Below are positions 46,772-57,109 of a stretch of 64,000 nt of DNA, in pieces. The notes below the pieces were generated by a model. It ran no database searches. It was not told the origin of the DNA and saw only the letters and a program-made list of their open reading frames with translations. The DNA lies in assembly GCF_030163795.1 (NCBI RefSeq), contig NZ_JASJOF010000004.1, positions 124,001 to 188,000 on the forward strand, written 5' to 3'. Each line of letters opens with the position of its first letter. Within the stretch, counting starts at the first letter, position 1. This stretch comes from Roseicyclus marinus. Its GTDB lineage: Bacteria > Pseudomonadota > Alphaproteobacteria > Rhodobacterales > Rhodobacteraceae. Made by a program: the position numbers and the translations under genes.

Positions 46772-46915
46772 ATGAACACGGCAACATCGATCTTTCTGGT
46801 CCTGTGCATCGCGGCCTTTGTCGTCGTGGATGCGACGCTCTTCGATTGGGACCTGTCGCTGGCACTTGCCCGGCGCTTTGCCGGCCTGCTCAACTGGCTC
46901 GCCTTCTGGCGGTAG
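46772..46915 (+). CDS. Small membrane protein, 47 aa
   Basis: A short open frame preceded by an AAGGGG site 7 bp before ATG 46772. It encodes one hydrophobic helix (SIFLVLCIAAFVVVDATLF), an Arg pair, and an amphipathic tail ending LNWLAFWR. It resembles small membrane proteins seen in roseobacters. It lies 84 bp after the HTH gene and may belong to that cluster. Function unknown. Confidence 0.6.
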   Translation: MNTATSIFLVLCIAAFVVVDATLFDWDLSLALARRFAGLLNWLAFWR

Positions 46916-46929
46916 CACCGCAACGCATT

Positions 46930-46978
46930 GCCCGAAAACCGGGCAGATGCCCCTGCGCAGGGCGGATGTCCTCCGCCC
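46930..46978. repeat. Cluster of small hairpins between the small ORF and the ABC operon
   Basis: GCCCG/CGGGC (46930-46944), a palindrome CCCTGCGCAGGG (about 46951-46962) and GGGCGGA/TCCGCCC (46960-46978) lie back to back. They may end the upstream transcript; no T-tract follows. Confidence 0.4.
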
Positions 46979-47079
46979 CCCGTTGCCCTGCCCCGCGACG
47001 CTGGCTAACACTCCGCTGACGGTGACATGCCCGACCGGCCGGCAACAGGCCGCGCGGCCAACAGCGAAGGATGACATCC

Positions 47080-47925
47080 ATGGCTCAAGATCGGATCGAC
47101 GCCCTGCGTCGCGCGGCACTGGCGCTTTGCGCGGGCCTCTTTGCGGCGGCCCTGCCGCTCGCGGCAGAGGCGCAGGAAAACACGCCCCAGGACCCCCGCC
47201 TGCACATGCCTGGCCAATTGACCGTCGCCACCGGCGACCCGGTCTATCCCCCGTGGATGATGAACAACGACCCCGCCAGCGGCGAAGGCTTCGAGAATGC
47301 GCTCGTCTATGCACTGGCCGAGGAAATGGGCTTCACCCGCGATCAGGTGGTGTGGCTGGGAGAAACCTTCGAACAATCCATCGCACCGGGCGAAAAGGCC
47401 TATGATTTCGCCATCCAGCAAATCAGCGTGACCGAGGCGCGCTCCCAGATCGTTTCCTTCAGCCAGGTCTATTACCAGCCGCAAAAGGCCGTGATCGCGC
47501 TCCCCGGCACGGCAGCCGAAACCGCCACCAGTTTCGAGGATCTGCGCAACCTGCGTTGGGGTGCCGTGATCGGCACGACCGACAATGATTACCTCGTCAA
47601 TGTCTTGGGCATCACCGACGCCGCCATCTACAACGAACAGGTCGATGTCTTCCAGGCGCTTCAGGCAGGCCAGATCGACGCGACGCTCGCGGCCCTTCCC
47701 ACCGCGCTGTTCGTCACCGCCGTGCAGGTGCCCGATGCCTCCATCGTGGCGCTTCTGCCGCCCGACGAGAATGACAACGGCCACGGCCTCCTCTTCGAAT
47801 TCGGCAATCCGCTGGTGTCTTGGGTGGACGAGGCGCTCGGCGCGCTGATCTCCCGCGGCACGGTGGATGATCTGGTCGCAACCTGGCTCGTCGCCGACCC
47901 GGATCTGCCCGTCATCTCCGAATGA
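47080..47925 (+). CDS. Polar amino acid ABC transporter, periplasmic binding protein
   Basis: A 281-residue family 3 solute-binding protein. The start at 47080 sits 8 bp after GAAGGA. A signal peptide (ending EAQE near residue 29) is followed by LTVATGDPVYPPWMM, GFENALVYALAEEMG and an AIQQISVTEARSQIVSFSQV motif typical of amino-acid binders. It delivers substrate to the permease encoded next (ATGA overlap). Specificity within the polar amino acid group is not readable. Confidence 0.92.
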   Translation: MAQDRIDALRRAALALCAGLFAAALPLAAEAQENTPQDPRLHMPGQLTVATGDPVYPPWMMNNDPASGEGFENALVYALAEEMGFTRDQVVWLGETFEQSIAPGEKAYDFAIQQISVTEARSQIVSFSQVYYQPQKAVIALPGTAAETATSFEDLRNLRWGAVIGTTDNDYLVNVLGITDAAIYNEQVDVFQALQAGQIDATLAALPTALFVTAVQVPDASIVALLPPDENDNGHGLLFEFGNPLVSWVDEALGALISRGTVDDLVATWLVADPDLPVISE

Positions 47926-48791
47926 CCGACGGACCGCACGACACGGACAGACGTCGGGGCCCGCCCCCGCCGCCGCCCGGACGCGGCTTCGACTGGCGCG
48001 CGGCGGCACTTCCCTCGGCCATCAGCGCGGCGAGCATCCTGATCGTCTTCGGCGCGCTGGCATGGGCCGTCACTTCCGCCGAACAATGGCCGCGCATCCG
48101 GCTGCAATTCTTCAACCTCGACGCCATGATCGCGGCCTTTCCCCGCGTGCTGCAAGGTTTCTGGGTCAATATCCAGGTCTGGTTGACGGTCCTTGTCTGC
48201 ATCCTTCTCTGGGCGCTGGCACTCGCCATCCTGCGCAGCTTGCGCGCGCCATGGTGCGCGCCCTTCCGCCTGATGGTGGTGATCTACATCGACCTCTTTC
48301 GCGGCGTGCCGGTCCTCCTCCTTGTCCTTCTCTTCGGCTTCGGCATCCCGGCGCTGAACCTGCCCGGTCTGCCCAATTCGGGCCTCTTCTGGGGCGGGGT
48401 CGCGATGGTGCTCAGCTACGCGGCTTACGTGGCCGAGATCTACCGCTCGGGCATCGACGCGGTGCATGAGGGCCAGCGCGCCGCCGCCAAATCCCTTGGC
48501 CTGACCGAATGGCAGACCCTGCGCTACGCGATCTTGCCGCAAGCTTTGCGCAACGTCGTGCCAGCGCTGATGAACATCGTCGTGGCGCTACAAAAGGACG
48601 TGGCGCTCTTGTCGGTCATCGGCGTGCGCGACGCGGTGCGCGAGGCACAGATCTACACCGCCACCACCTTCAACTATTCCTCCCTCATTGTCGCGGCGGG
48701 CCTGTTCCTTCTGGCGACCATCCCCATGGCGCGGCTGGCCGATTACCTCACGCGGCGTGACCGGATGCGCCGCCTGCAGATGGCGGGTTGA
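47922..48791 (+). CDS. Polar amino acid ABC transporter permease (HisM/GlnP type)
   Basis: A 289-residue permease with a cytoplasmic Pro-rich N-terminus (PPPPPPGRG) and about five helices. The ATPase-contacting EAA loop is YRSGIDAVHEGQRAAAKSLG. A single permease gene suggests a homodimer. It overlaps the binding-protein gene by 4 bp and is followed 3 bp later by the ATPase gene. Confidence 0.93.
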   Translation: MTDGPHDTDRRRGPPPPPPGRGFDWRAAALPSAISAASILIVFGALAWAVTSAEQWPRIRLQFFNLDAMIAAFPRVLQGFWVNIQVWLTVLVCILLWALALAILRSLRAPWCAPFRLMVVIYIDLFRGVPVLLLVLLFGFGIPALNLPGLPNSGLFWGGVAMVLSYAAYVAEIYRSGIDAVHEGQRAAAKSLGLTEWQTLRYAILPQALRNVVPALMNIVVALQKDVALLSVIGVRDAVREAQIYTATTFNYSSLIVAAGLFLLATIPMARLADYLTRRDRMRRLQMAG

Positions 48792-48794
48792 TCC

Positions 48795-49550
48795 ATGACG
48801 CCCCCGAAACCCATGATCGAGATCGACGAGGTCACCAAGTATTTCGGCCAGAAACTGGTCCTCGACCGGGTGTCGCTGACCGTGAACCGGCACGAAACCA
48901 TCTGCCTCATCGGGGCGTCCGGCTCGGGCAAATCCACGCTCCTGCGCTGCGTGAACCGGCTGGTCGAGCATGATTACGGCACGATCCGCCTTGATGGTGT
49001 CCCCAACACCGACCCGAGCTTTGGCAAGACCGGCCTGCAACGGCGCACGGGCATCGTCTTTCAGTCCTACAACCTCTTTCCGCACATGAATGTGCTCGAC
49101 AACATCACGCTCGCGCCCCGCCGCGTGCATGGCGTCCCCCGGCCCGAGGCCGAGGACCGCGGCCGCGCCATCCTTGCGCGCTTCGGGATGGACGGTTTCG
49201 CCGGGTCCTATCCCGAACAGCTGTCCGGCGGGCAACAGCAGCGCGTCGCCATCGCCCGCGCGCTGATGACCCGCCCCGATGTGCTCCTGCTGGACGAGAT
49301 CACGGCGGCGCTCGACCCCGAACTGGTGGGCGAGGTCCTGTCGATCATCCGCGGCCTCAAGGACGAGGGGATGACGATGATGATCGTCACCCATGAAATG
49401 GCCTTCGCCCGCGATTGCGCCGACCGCGTGGCCTTCCTCGCCGATGGCGAAATCCTCGAGATCGACCACCCTGAGCGGCTCTTCGCCAACTCCGCCCACG
49501 ACCGCACCCGGCGTTTCCTGCAACGCATCACCCAAGGCGGGCGGCTCTGA
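48795..49550 (+). CDS. Polar amino acid ABC transporter ATPase (GlnQ/HisP type)
   Basis: A 251-residue nucleotide-binding subunit. Walker A GASGSGKSTLLR, signature LSGGQQQRVAIARAL, Walker B VLLLDEITAALDPE and the switch His in IVTHEMAFARD are intact. It completes the binding protein-permease-ATPase operon. The substrate is likely a polar amino acid. Confidence 0.94.
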   Translation: MTPPKPMIEIDEVTKYFGQKLVLDRVSLTVNRHETICLIGASGSGKSTLLRCVNRLVEHDYGTIRLDGVPNTDPSFGKTGLQRRTGIVFQSYNLFPHMNVLDNITLAPRRVHGVPRPEAEDRGRAILARFGMDGFAGSYPEQLSGGQQQRVAIARALMTRPDVLLLDEITAALDPELVGEVLSIIRGLKDEGMTMMIVTHEMAFARDCADRVAFLADGEILEIDHPERLFANSAHDRTRRFLQRITQGGRL

Positions 49551-49591
49551 CGCCCCCTTCCCTTCGCGGCGCGGGAGCGTTACACAGGCGA

Positions 49592-49605
49592 TGTTACCGC
49601 TAACA
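49592..49605. promoter_or_regulatory. LacI-type operator upstream of gap2
   Basis: TGTTACCGCTAACA, a near-perfect CG-centred palindrome, lies 93 bp before the gap2 start. It resembles the operators of GntR/CceR-type LacI-family regulators. Related elements precede gap1 and eno. Confidence 0.6.
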
Positions 49606-49697
49606 CAAGCCGCGCGACGCAGGGCGTTTCGAAATCGCCCAATCCGTGGCAGGCTGGACCGCGAGAGACCGCGACACTGGATCAACGGGAGAGAGAC

Positions 49698-50702
49698 ATG
49701 GCCGTCAAAGTCGCCATCAACGGATTTGGACGCATCGGACGCAACGTGCTGCGCGCCATCGTCGAAACGGGCCGCACGGATATCGAGGTGGTCGCGATCA
49801 ACGACCTCGGCCCGGTCGAGACCAACGCCCATCTCCTGCGCTACGACAGCGTCCACGGCCGCTTTCCCGCCACCGTGACCACGACCGAGACGACCATCGA
49901 CGTGGGCCGCGGCCCGATCGAGGTGACGGCGATCCGCAATCCCGCCGACCTGCCCTGGTCCCATGTCGACATCGTGCTCGAATGCACCGGCATCTTCACC
50001 GACAAGGACAAGGCGCAGATCCATCTCGAGAACGGGGCAAGCCGCGTCCTCGTCTCGGCCCCCTCCAAGGGCGCGGACAAGACCATCGTCTATGGCGTGA
50101 ACCACAAGACGTTGACCTCGGCCGACCTGATCGTCTCGAACGCCTCCTGCACCACCAATTGCCTCGCCCCCGTCGCGCATGTGCTCCACAAGGCCATCGG
50201 CATCGAGCGCGGCTTCATGACCACGATCCACAGCTACACGGGCGACCAGCCGACGCTCGATACCATGCACAAGGATCTCTACCGCGCGCGCGCCGCGGCG
50301 CTCTCGATGATCCCGACCTCGACCGGCGCGGCCAAGGCCGTGGGGCTCGTCCTGCCCGAATTGAACGGAAAGCTCGACGGCGTGGCGATCCGCGTGCCCA
50401 CCCCCAATGTCTCGGTCGTCGACCTGACTTTCGAGGCCGCGCGCGACACGAGCGCAGAGGAAATCAACGCCGCCATCCATGCCGCAGCCGCCGATGGCCC
50501 CCTCAAGGGCATCCTCGGCGTCACCGATGCGCCGCTCGTCAGCAGCGATTTCAACCACGATCCCCATTCCTCCATCTTCGCCACCGACCAGACCAAGGAG
50601 ATGACCGGCAACCTCTGCCGCGTGCTCAGCTGGTATGACAACGAATGGGGTTTTTCGTGCCGCATGGCCGATACCGCCGTCGAGATGGGCAAGCACCTGT
50701 AA
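49698..50702 (+). CDS. gap: Glyceraldehyde-3-phosphate dehydrogenase, NAD type (gap2)
   Basis: A 334-residue GAPDH with [10 protein letters not shown], catalytic C151 in [11 protein letters not shown], and D36 in [10 protein letters not shown], which favours NAD. It has the same length as gap1 and shares most motifs (for example [15 protein letters not shown]). It is likely the main glycolytic enzyme, with gap1 the NADP-linked one. A palindromic operator lies upstream. Confidence 0.95.
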   Translation: MAVKVAINGFGRIGRNVLRAIVETGRTDIEVVAINDLGPVETNAHLLRYDSVHGRFPATVTTTETTIDVGRGPIEVTAIRNPADLPWSHVDIVLECTGIFTDKDKAQIHLENGASRVLVSAPSKGADKTIVYGVNHKTLTSADLIVSNASCTTNCLAPVAHVLHKAIGIERGFMTTIHSYTGDQPTLDTMHKDLYRARAAALSMIPTSTGAAKAVGLVLPELNGKLDGVAIRVPTPNVSVVDLTFEAARDTSAEEINAAIHAAAADGPLKGILGVTDAPLVSSDFNHDPHSSIFATDQTKEMTGNLCRVLSWYDNEWGFSCRMADTAVEMGKHL

Positions 50703-50725
50703 CGGGCGGAGAGCGCGGGATTTTC

Positions 50726-50748
50726 CGTATTTCGGGGAAGATGAAGGA
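50726..50748 (+). repeat. Dispersed intercistronic motif, copy d
   Basis: CCGTATTTCGGGG then AAGATGAAGG on the plus strand, 24 bp after the gap2 stop and in the same sense. Confidence 0.65.
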
Positions 50749-50816
50749 CGGGGCCCGCTTCCCTCTGCCTCCGGCGCGGGCTATGCCGTTCGGGCAAGCG
50801 CGCGGGGGGCGGGGTC

Positions 50817-51677
50817 ATGGACAATCTCAAGGGCATGGGCTGGATGACGCTGGCCATGCTCGCCTTTGCGCTCACCGACATGGTGCTGGTCTTTGCCACC
50901 CGCGCCCTGCCGGTCGGACAGGTGCTGTTCCTCTTCGGGTTGGGCGGCGCGGTGCTGTTCGGGCTTTGGGCCGGGATGCAGGGGCACCGCTGGCTCAGCC
51001 CGGTGCTGTTGATGCGGCCCGTGATGCTGCGCAACGGGGCCGAGGTTCTGGCGACCGTGAGCTTCGTCTTCGCCCTCTCGCTCATCCCGCTGTCGACGCT
51101 CTCGGCCGTGATCCAGGCCAATCCGCTGCTGGTGACGCTGGGGGCGGCGCTGTTTTTGGGGGAAAAGGTCGGCTGGAAACGCTGGCTTGCCATCGTGGTG
51201 GGCCTCTTCGGAGTTCTCCTGATCGTGCAACCGGGGGCGGCGGGCTTCGATCCCAACATCTGGCTCGCGGTCGCCGCCGCCATCGGCCTGTCCCTGCGGG
51301 ATCTGGCCACGCGGCCCGTGCCGCGCGACGTGCCGACGCCGCTTTTGGCAAGCTACAGTTTCGCCGCCGTCTCGCTTGCGGGGCTGGCGGTGATGCCCTT
51401 TGCCGGGGGCTGGATCACGCCCACGCCCGTCATGGCGCTGATCATTCCGGGCGGCGTGCTTTTGGGGATGGTGGCCTATTTCGCCATCACCGCCGCCATG
51501 CGCGTGGGCGAGATCGCGGTTGTTACGCCCATGCGCTACACGCGCCTCGTCTTTGCCTTCGCCATCGCGATGGTGGTCTTCGACGAAAGGCTCGATCCGC
51601 TGACGATGGTGGGCGTCGGTATCGTCGTGGCCACGGGGCTGTTCACCCTCTGGCGCGAACGCCGCGCGCGCGGCTGA
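50817..51677 (+). CDS. EamA-family (DMT superfamily) exporter
   Basis: A 286-residue ten-helix transporter with two EamA repeats. The first starts MTLAMLAFALTDMVLVFATR and the second is around LAVAAAIGLSLRDLATR. Substrate unknown. It lies between gap2 and eno and is the second of three drug/metabolite-type transporters within about 16 kb. Confidence 0.87.
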   Translation: MDNLKGMGWMTLAMLAFALTDMVLVFATRALPVGQVLFLFGLGGAVLFGLWAGMQGHRWLSPVLLMRPVMLRNGAEVLATVSFVFALSLIPLSTLSAVIQANPLLVTLGAALFLGEKVGWKRWLAIVVGLFGVLLIVQPGAAGFDPNIWLAVAAAIGLSLRDLATRPVPRDVPTPLLASYSFAAVSLAGLAVMPFAGGWITPTPVMALIIPGGVLLGMVAYFAITAAMRVGEIAVVTPMRYTRLVFAFAIAMVVFDERLDPLTMVGVGIVVATGLFTLWRERRARG

Positions 51678-51687
51678 TCCACCGCAT

Positions 51688-51701
51688 ACGTTACCGCAAC
51701 C
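51688..51701. promoter_or_regulatory. Weak LacI-type operator upstream of eno
   Basis: CGTTACCGCAACCA matches 11 of 14 bases of the gap2 site and lies 65 bp before the eno start. Confidence 0.4.
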
Positions 51702-51735
51702 ACATGCTTCGCTTGGGGACAACCCCTTGCTATAG

Positions 51736-53680
<1,945 letters not shown>

Positions 53681-53684
<4 letters not shown>

Positions 53685-54358
53685 CCCCCCAGGCCCTGAT
53701 CTTCGACGTCTTCGGCACCTGCGTCGACTGGCGCAGCTCCGTCGCGCGCGAGGTGGCGCGCGTCCTGCCCCATGTCGACGCCACAGCCTTCGCCACGGCC
53801 TGGCGCGCGGAATACGACCCCGCCATGGCCCGCATCCGCCAGGGCGGGCGGGGCTATGTCCCCCTCGACGATCTGCACCGCGAGAACCTGCACAAGGTGG
53901 CGGGCGATTTCGGCACCACGGCTCCCGACAGCCTTTCCCACGCCTGGGAACGGCTCGACCCTTGGCCCGATGTCGTGCCGGGCCTGACGGCGCTCAAGGC
54001 GCACCACATCATCGCGCCTTGTTCCAACGGCTCCATCGCGCTGATGACGCGGCTCGCGAAACACGCGGCCCTGCCCTGGGATTGCATCCTCGGCGCCGAG
54101 ATCGCGCAAGATTACAAGCCCAAGCCGCGCGTCTACCTCGCCTCTTGCGCCGCGCTGCGGCTGCCCCCCGATCAGGTGATGATGGTCGCGGCCCACAACG
54201 ACGACCTTCACGCCGCCCGTGCCGCCGGGCTCAAGACGGCCTTCGTCCTCCGCCCTACGGAACATGGGCCCAGCCAGACAACCGACCTCGCCCCCGATGC
54301 CGGATGGGACGTGATCGCCAAAGATTTCCCCGACCTCGCAAGGCAACTCTCGTCATGA
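53681..54358 (+). CDS. HAD-type hydrolase, 2-haloacid dehalogenase (type II) family
   Basis: A 225-residue HAD enzyme. Nucleophile Asp is in LIFDVFGTCVDWR, motif II in PCSNGSIALM, Lys in DYKPKPRVYL and the acidic motif in AAHNDDLHAAR. It matches L-2-haloacid dehalogenase-like proteins. A true dehalogenase activity cannot be assumed. It is in the eno operon; its start overlaps the previous stop by 4 bp. Confidence 0.88.
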
Positions 54359-54774
54359 ATGCCGACCAGATCATCGCCCACCTCGGCCTCGCCCCCCATC
54401 CCGAGGGCGGCCATTACCGCCAGACATGGATCGCCACGAACCAGGGCCGCCCAAGCGGCACCTGCATCTATTTCTTGCTCAAGGCCGGCGAACACAGCCA
54501 TTGGCACAAGGTCGACGCGACCGAGATCTGGCTTTACCACGCGGGCGCTCCCCTCGTCCTGTCGCTGGCAGACAGCGACGATGGCCCCGCAACCGACCAC
54601 CTCCTCACCCCCGACCTGACCAAAGGCGCACCCCAGATCATCGTGCCCGAAAACCACTGGCAGGCCGCGCGCACGACGGGCGATTTCACGCTCGTCTCCT
54701 GCACCGTCTCGCCGGGCTTTTCCTTCGACGGGTTCACGCTGGCCCCCGCAGGTTTCGACATCCCGCGCGGCTAA
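54355..54774 (+). CDS. Cupin_5 (DUF985) protein
   Basis: A 139-residue single-domain cupin of the DUF985 group: LGLAPHPEGGHYRQTW, TCIYFLLKAGEHSHWHKVDA, EIWLYHAGAP and SCTVSPGFSFDGF. Histidines in the HSHWH motif could bind a metal. It is the last gene of the eno operon (ATGA overlap). The TAA stop lies at the edge of a palindromic repeat. Confidence 0.85.
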   Translation: MNADQIIAHLGLAPHPEGGHYRQTWIATNQGRPSGTCIYFLLKAGEHSHWHKVDATEIWLYHAGAPLVLSLADSDDGPATDHLLTPDLTKGAPQIIVPENHWQAARTTGDFTLVSCTVSPGFSFDGFTLAPAGFDIPRG

Positions 54775-54809
54775 AGCCTGCGGCGCAAAAGTGGGAACCG
54801 GTTTTGCGC
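54772..54809 (+). repeat. 27-bp palindromic repeat, copy 3
   Basis: The core at 54783-54809 is identical to copies 1 and 2 in the same sense as copy 2. The left flank TAAAGCCTGCG is a diverged form of TAGAGCATGTT and includes the cupin stop codon; the right arm is lost. Confidence 0.8.
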
Positions 54810-54908
54810 TCCCTGAAGAGGCGTACACAGACCCCCATCACGATCCGTGAACCCCCGCATCTCGATTTCGCACTCGCGCCGGCGCAAGGCCTGCGCTACG
54901 CCACGGCC

Positions 54909-55808
54909 ATGACCACCCCCGCCCCCCAGACCGGAGACAGCCCCTCGGGCTTCGTCTATGCCACCTTGGCCTATCTCATGTGGGGCTTCCTGCCGCTCTA
55001 CATGAAGGCGATCGACCATATCCAACCGGTCGAGATCATCGCCCACCGCATCTTGTGGTCCATCCCCATCGCGGGCCTTGTCCTGCTCCTTCTGGGGCGC
55101 ACCGGCGACCTGATCCGCGCGCTCAAGACGCCGCGCATGGTCGCCATGGCCGGTGTCACCGCCGCGCTCATCTCGATCAACTGGGGCGTCTATGTCTGGG
55201 CCATCGCCAATGACCGCGCGCTCGATGCGGCCTTGGGCTATTACATCAACCCGCTTTTTTCCGTGGCGCTCGGCGCGATCTTGCTGCGCGAACGGCTTGC
55301 GCCCGTGCAATGGGTGGCCGTGGGCCTTGCCGCCATCGCCGTCACCATCTTGACCCTTTCGGCGGGCGTTCTGCCTTGGGTGGCGCTGGTCCTGATGACG
55401 ACCTTCGGCATCTACGGCTTCTTGCGGAAAACCCTGCCCATCGGCCCCAATCAGGGCTTTTTGCTCGAGGTGCTGCTCCTCGCCCCACCGGCGCTGGCCT
55501 ATCTGGTCTGGCTCGGCCCCTCGGGCCATTTCCTGACCACCGGCGCGACCGATACGCTGCTCCTTCTGGGCACGGGGGCCGTCACCGCCATCCCGCTCAT
55601 GCTCTATGCCAACGGGGCCAAGGGGCTGCGCCTCTCGACCATCGGCATCTTGCAATACATCGCGCCCACGATGATCTTCCTCATCGCGGTCTTCGTCTTC
55701 GCTGAACCCTTCGGCCCGGCCCGCGCCGTGGCCTTCCCGCTGATCTGGGCCGCGCTTATCCTCTATACCGGCTCGATGATCCGCACGGCCCGCGCCGCGC
55801 GCGCCTGA
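54909..55808 (+). CDS. rarD: RarD-type EamA transporter
   Basis: A 299-residue ten-helix protein that matches RarD: LAYLMWGFLPLYMKAI, EIIAHRILWSIPIAG, INWGVYVWAI, LGYYINPLFSVALG and LQYIAPTMIFL. RarD relatives are chloramphenicol-sensitivity/DMT exporters with no settled substrate. The start at 54909 is the first Met of this pattern; the in-frame upstream extension crosses the palindromic repeat. Confidence 0.9.
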   Translation: MTTPAPQTGDSPSGFVYATLAYLMWGFLPLYMKAIDHIQPVEIIAHRILWSIPIAGLVLLLLGRTGDLIRALKTPRMVAMAGVTAALISINWGVYVWAIANDRALDAALGYYINPLFSVALGAILLRERLAPVQWVAVGLAAIAVTILTLSAGVLPWVALVLMTTFGIYGFLRKTLPIGPNQGFLLEVLLLAPPALAYLVWLGPSGHFLTTGATDTLLLLGTGAVTAIPLMLYANGAKGLRLSTIGILQYIAPTMIFLIAVFVFAEPFGPARAVAFPLIWAALILYTGSMIRTARAARA

Positions 55809-55810
55809 TC

Positions 55811-55913
55811 CCTTCATCTTCCCGGAAATACGGTGGGGGCTCGGGGGCAAAGCCCCCGATCTAAAAACGTCGGGCAAAGCCCCCGATCCAAAAAACGTCG
55901 GGCAAAGCCCCCC
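55811..55913. repeat. Motif copy e followed by a tandem hairpin array
   Basis: The plus strand starts with CCTTCATCTTCCCGG and AAATACGG (55811-55833), the dispersed motif in the sense of anmK. Then come three units of about 27 bp built on GGGCAAAGCCCCC (around 55841-55859, 55868-55885, 55896-55913), separated by A-rich spacers. The first forms a perfect stem TCGGGGGC-AAA-GCCCCCGA. The array fills the gap between convergent rarD and anmK and probably terminates both. Confidence 0.75.
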
Positions 55914-55917
55914 AAGA

Positions 55918-57057
55918 TCACCGCCCCTTGACCCGGGTCACGCGCCCGCCGCCCACCGGGGCCGCCACACCTGTCGTCCCCGGCGCCGAGGTCGGCAGAC
56001 CGAGAAGCACCCGCATCGCCAGATAGGCAAAGGCCTGCGCCTCGAGGAAATCCCCATCCAGCCCCACGGCCTCCACCGGCTCGACCGGCCGCCCCAGCGC
56101 CACGGCCAGCATCTCCATCAGGCCGGGGTTGCGCCGCCCGCCACCCGTCACCAGCACCCGCTCGGGGCGGCTGGGCAGATGCTCCATCGCCTGCGCCACG
56201 GCCCTTGCACAGCAGGCCGCCAGCGTCGCCACCGCATCGGCATCCTCCATGCCGGCGACCCAGTCCCGCAACTTCGGAAAGCCGTCACGATCCAGCGATT
56301 TGGGCGGCATCTTGCGGAAATACGCATCGTCGAGGAACACCGCCACGGTTTCCGCATCGACCCGCCCCGCCCGCGTCAGAACCCCGTCGCGGTCGAAAGC
56401 CTCGCCCCGGCGCGCGCGCATCAGATCGTCGATCGGCGCATTGGCGGGCCCCGTGTCAAAGGCCAGACAGGCACCGGGCAATTCCGGCCCCTCGATCCTC
56501 GGATCGACCAAGGTGATGTTTCCCACGCCCCCAAGGTTGAGGAAGGCCACGGGGCCCTTGGCCCCGATGTAGCGCGCCAAGGCCCAATGATAGAAGGGGG
56601 CCAGCGGCGCGCCCTGCCCGCCCAGCCCCATGTCGTTCGACCGGAAATCCCAGACCGTCGTCAGCCCCAGCGCCTCGGCGATCCGCGCCCCGTCGCCCGC
56701 CTGATGCGTCCGCCCGCCCTCGGGGTCATGGGCCAGCGTCTGGCCATGAAAGCCAAAGGCGCGCGCGCCCTCCAACCCGGAAAAAGCCTCCAGATGCGCC
56801 GCCTCGACCACGCGGGCGACCTCCTCCACGCCTGCATCACCGGGCCATGATCCAAGGCCCGCACGGATCACCGCGCGCTCCTCTTCGCCATAGGGCCTGT
56901 AGCGCGTCTCGCCGAACCCGGTGACCGTGACGCCATCGGTTTCGATCAGCGCCAGATCCACGCCATCCATCGACGTGCCAGACATCGTGCCCGCCACCCA
57001 CACCGGACCGGCACGAAACGCAACGCGTGTCCCCGGTCTCTCACTCTTTCCCTTCAC
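55918..57057 (-). CDS. anmK: Anhydro-N-acetylmuramic acid kinase
   Basis: Phosphorylates 1,6-anhydroMurNAc during wall recycling. The sugar-kinase motifs are [51 protein letters not shown] and VTGGGRRNP. The GTG start at 57057 gives 379 residues, near the usual 370; other starts are possible. It is divergent from tyrS across about 50 bp, a common arrangement in alphaproteobacteria. Confidence 0.92.
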   Translation of the reverse strand: MKGKSERPGTRVAFRAGPVWVAGTMSGTSMDGVDLALIETDGVTVTGFGETRYRPYGEEERAVIRAGLGSWPGDAGVEEVARVVEAAHLEAFSGLEGARAFGFHGQTLAHDPEGGRTHQAGDGARIAEALGLTTVWDFRSNDMGLGGQGAPLAPFYHWALARYIGAKGPVAFLNLGGVGNITLVDPRIEGPELPGACLAFDTGPANAPIDDLMRARRGEAFDRDGVLTRAGRVDAETVAVFLDDAYFRKMPPKSLDRDGFPKLRDWVAGMEDADAVATLAACCARAVAQAMEHLPSRPERVLVTGGGRRNPGLMEMLAVALGRPVEPVEAVGLDGDFLEAQAFAYLAMRVLLGLPTSAPGTTGVAAPVGGGRVTRVKGR

Positions 57058-57109
57058 GCAACCGCCCGCTATAGCCCGTTCACACCCCATGAACATGGAC
57101 CGGAGCCCC

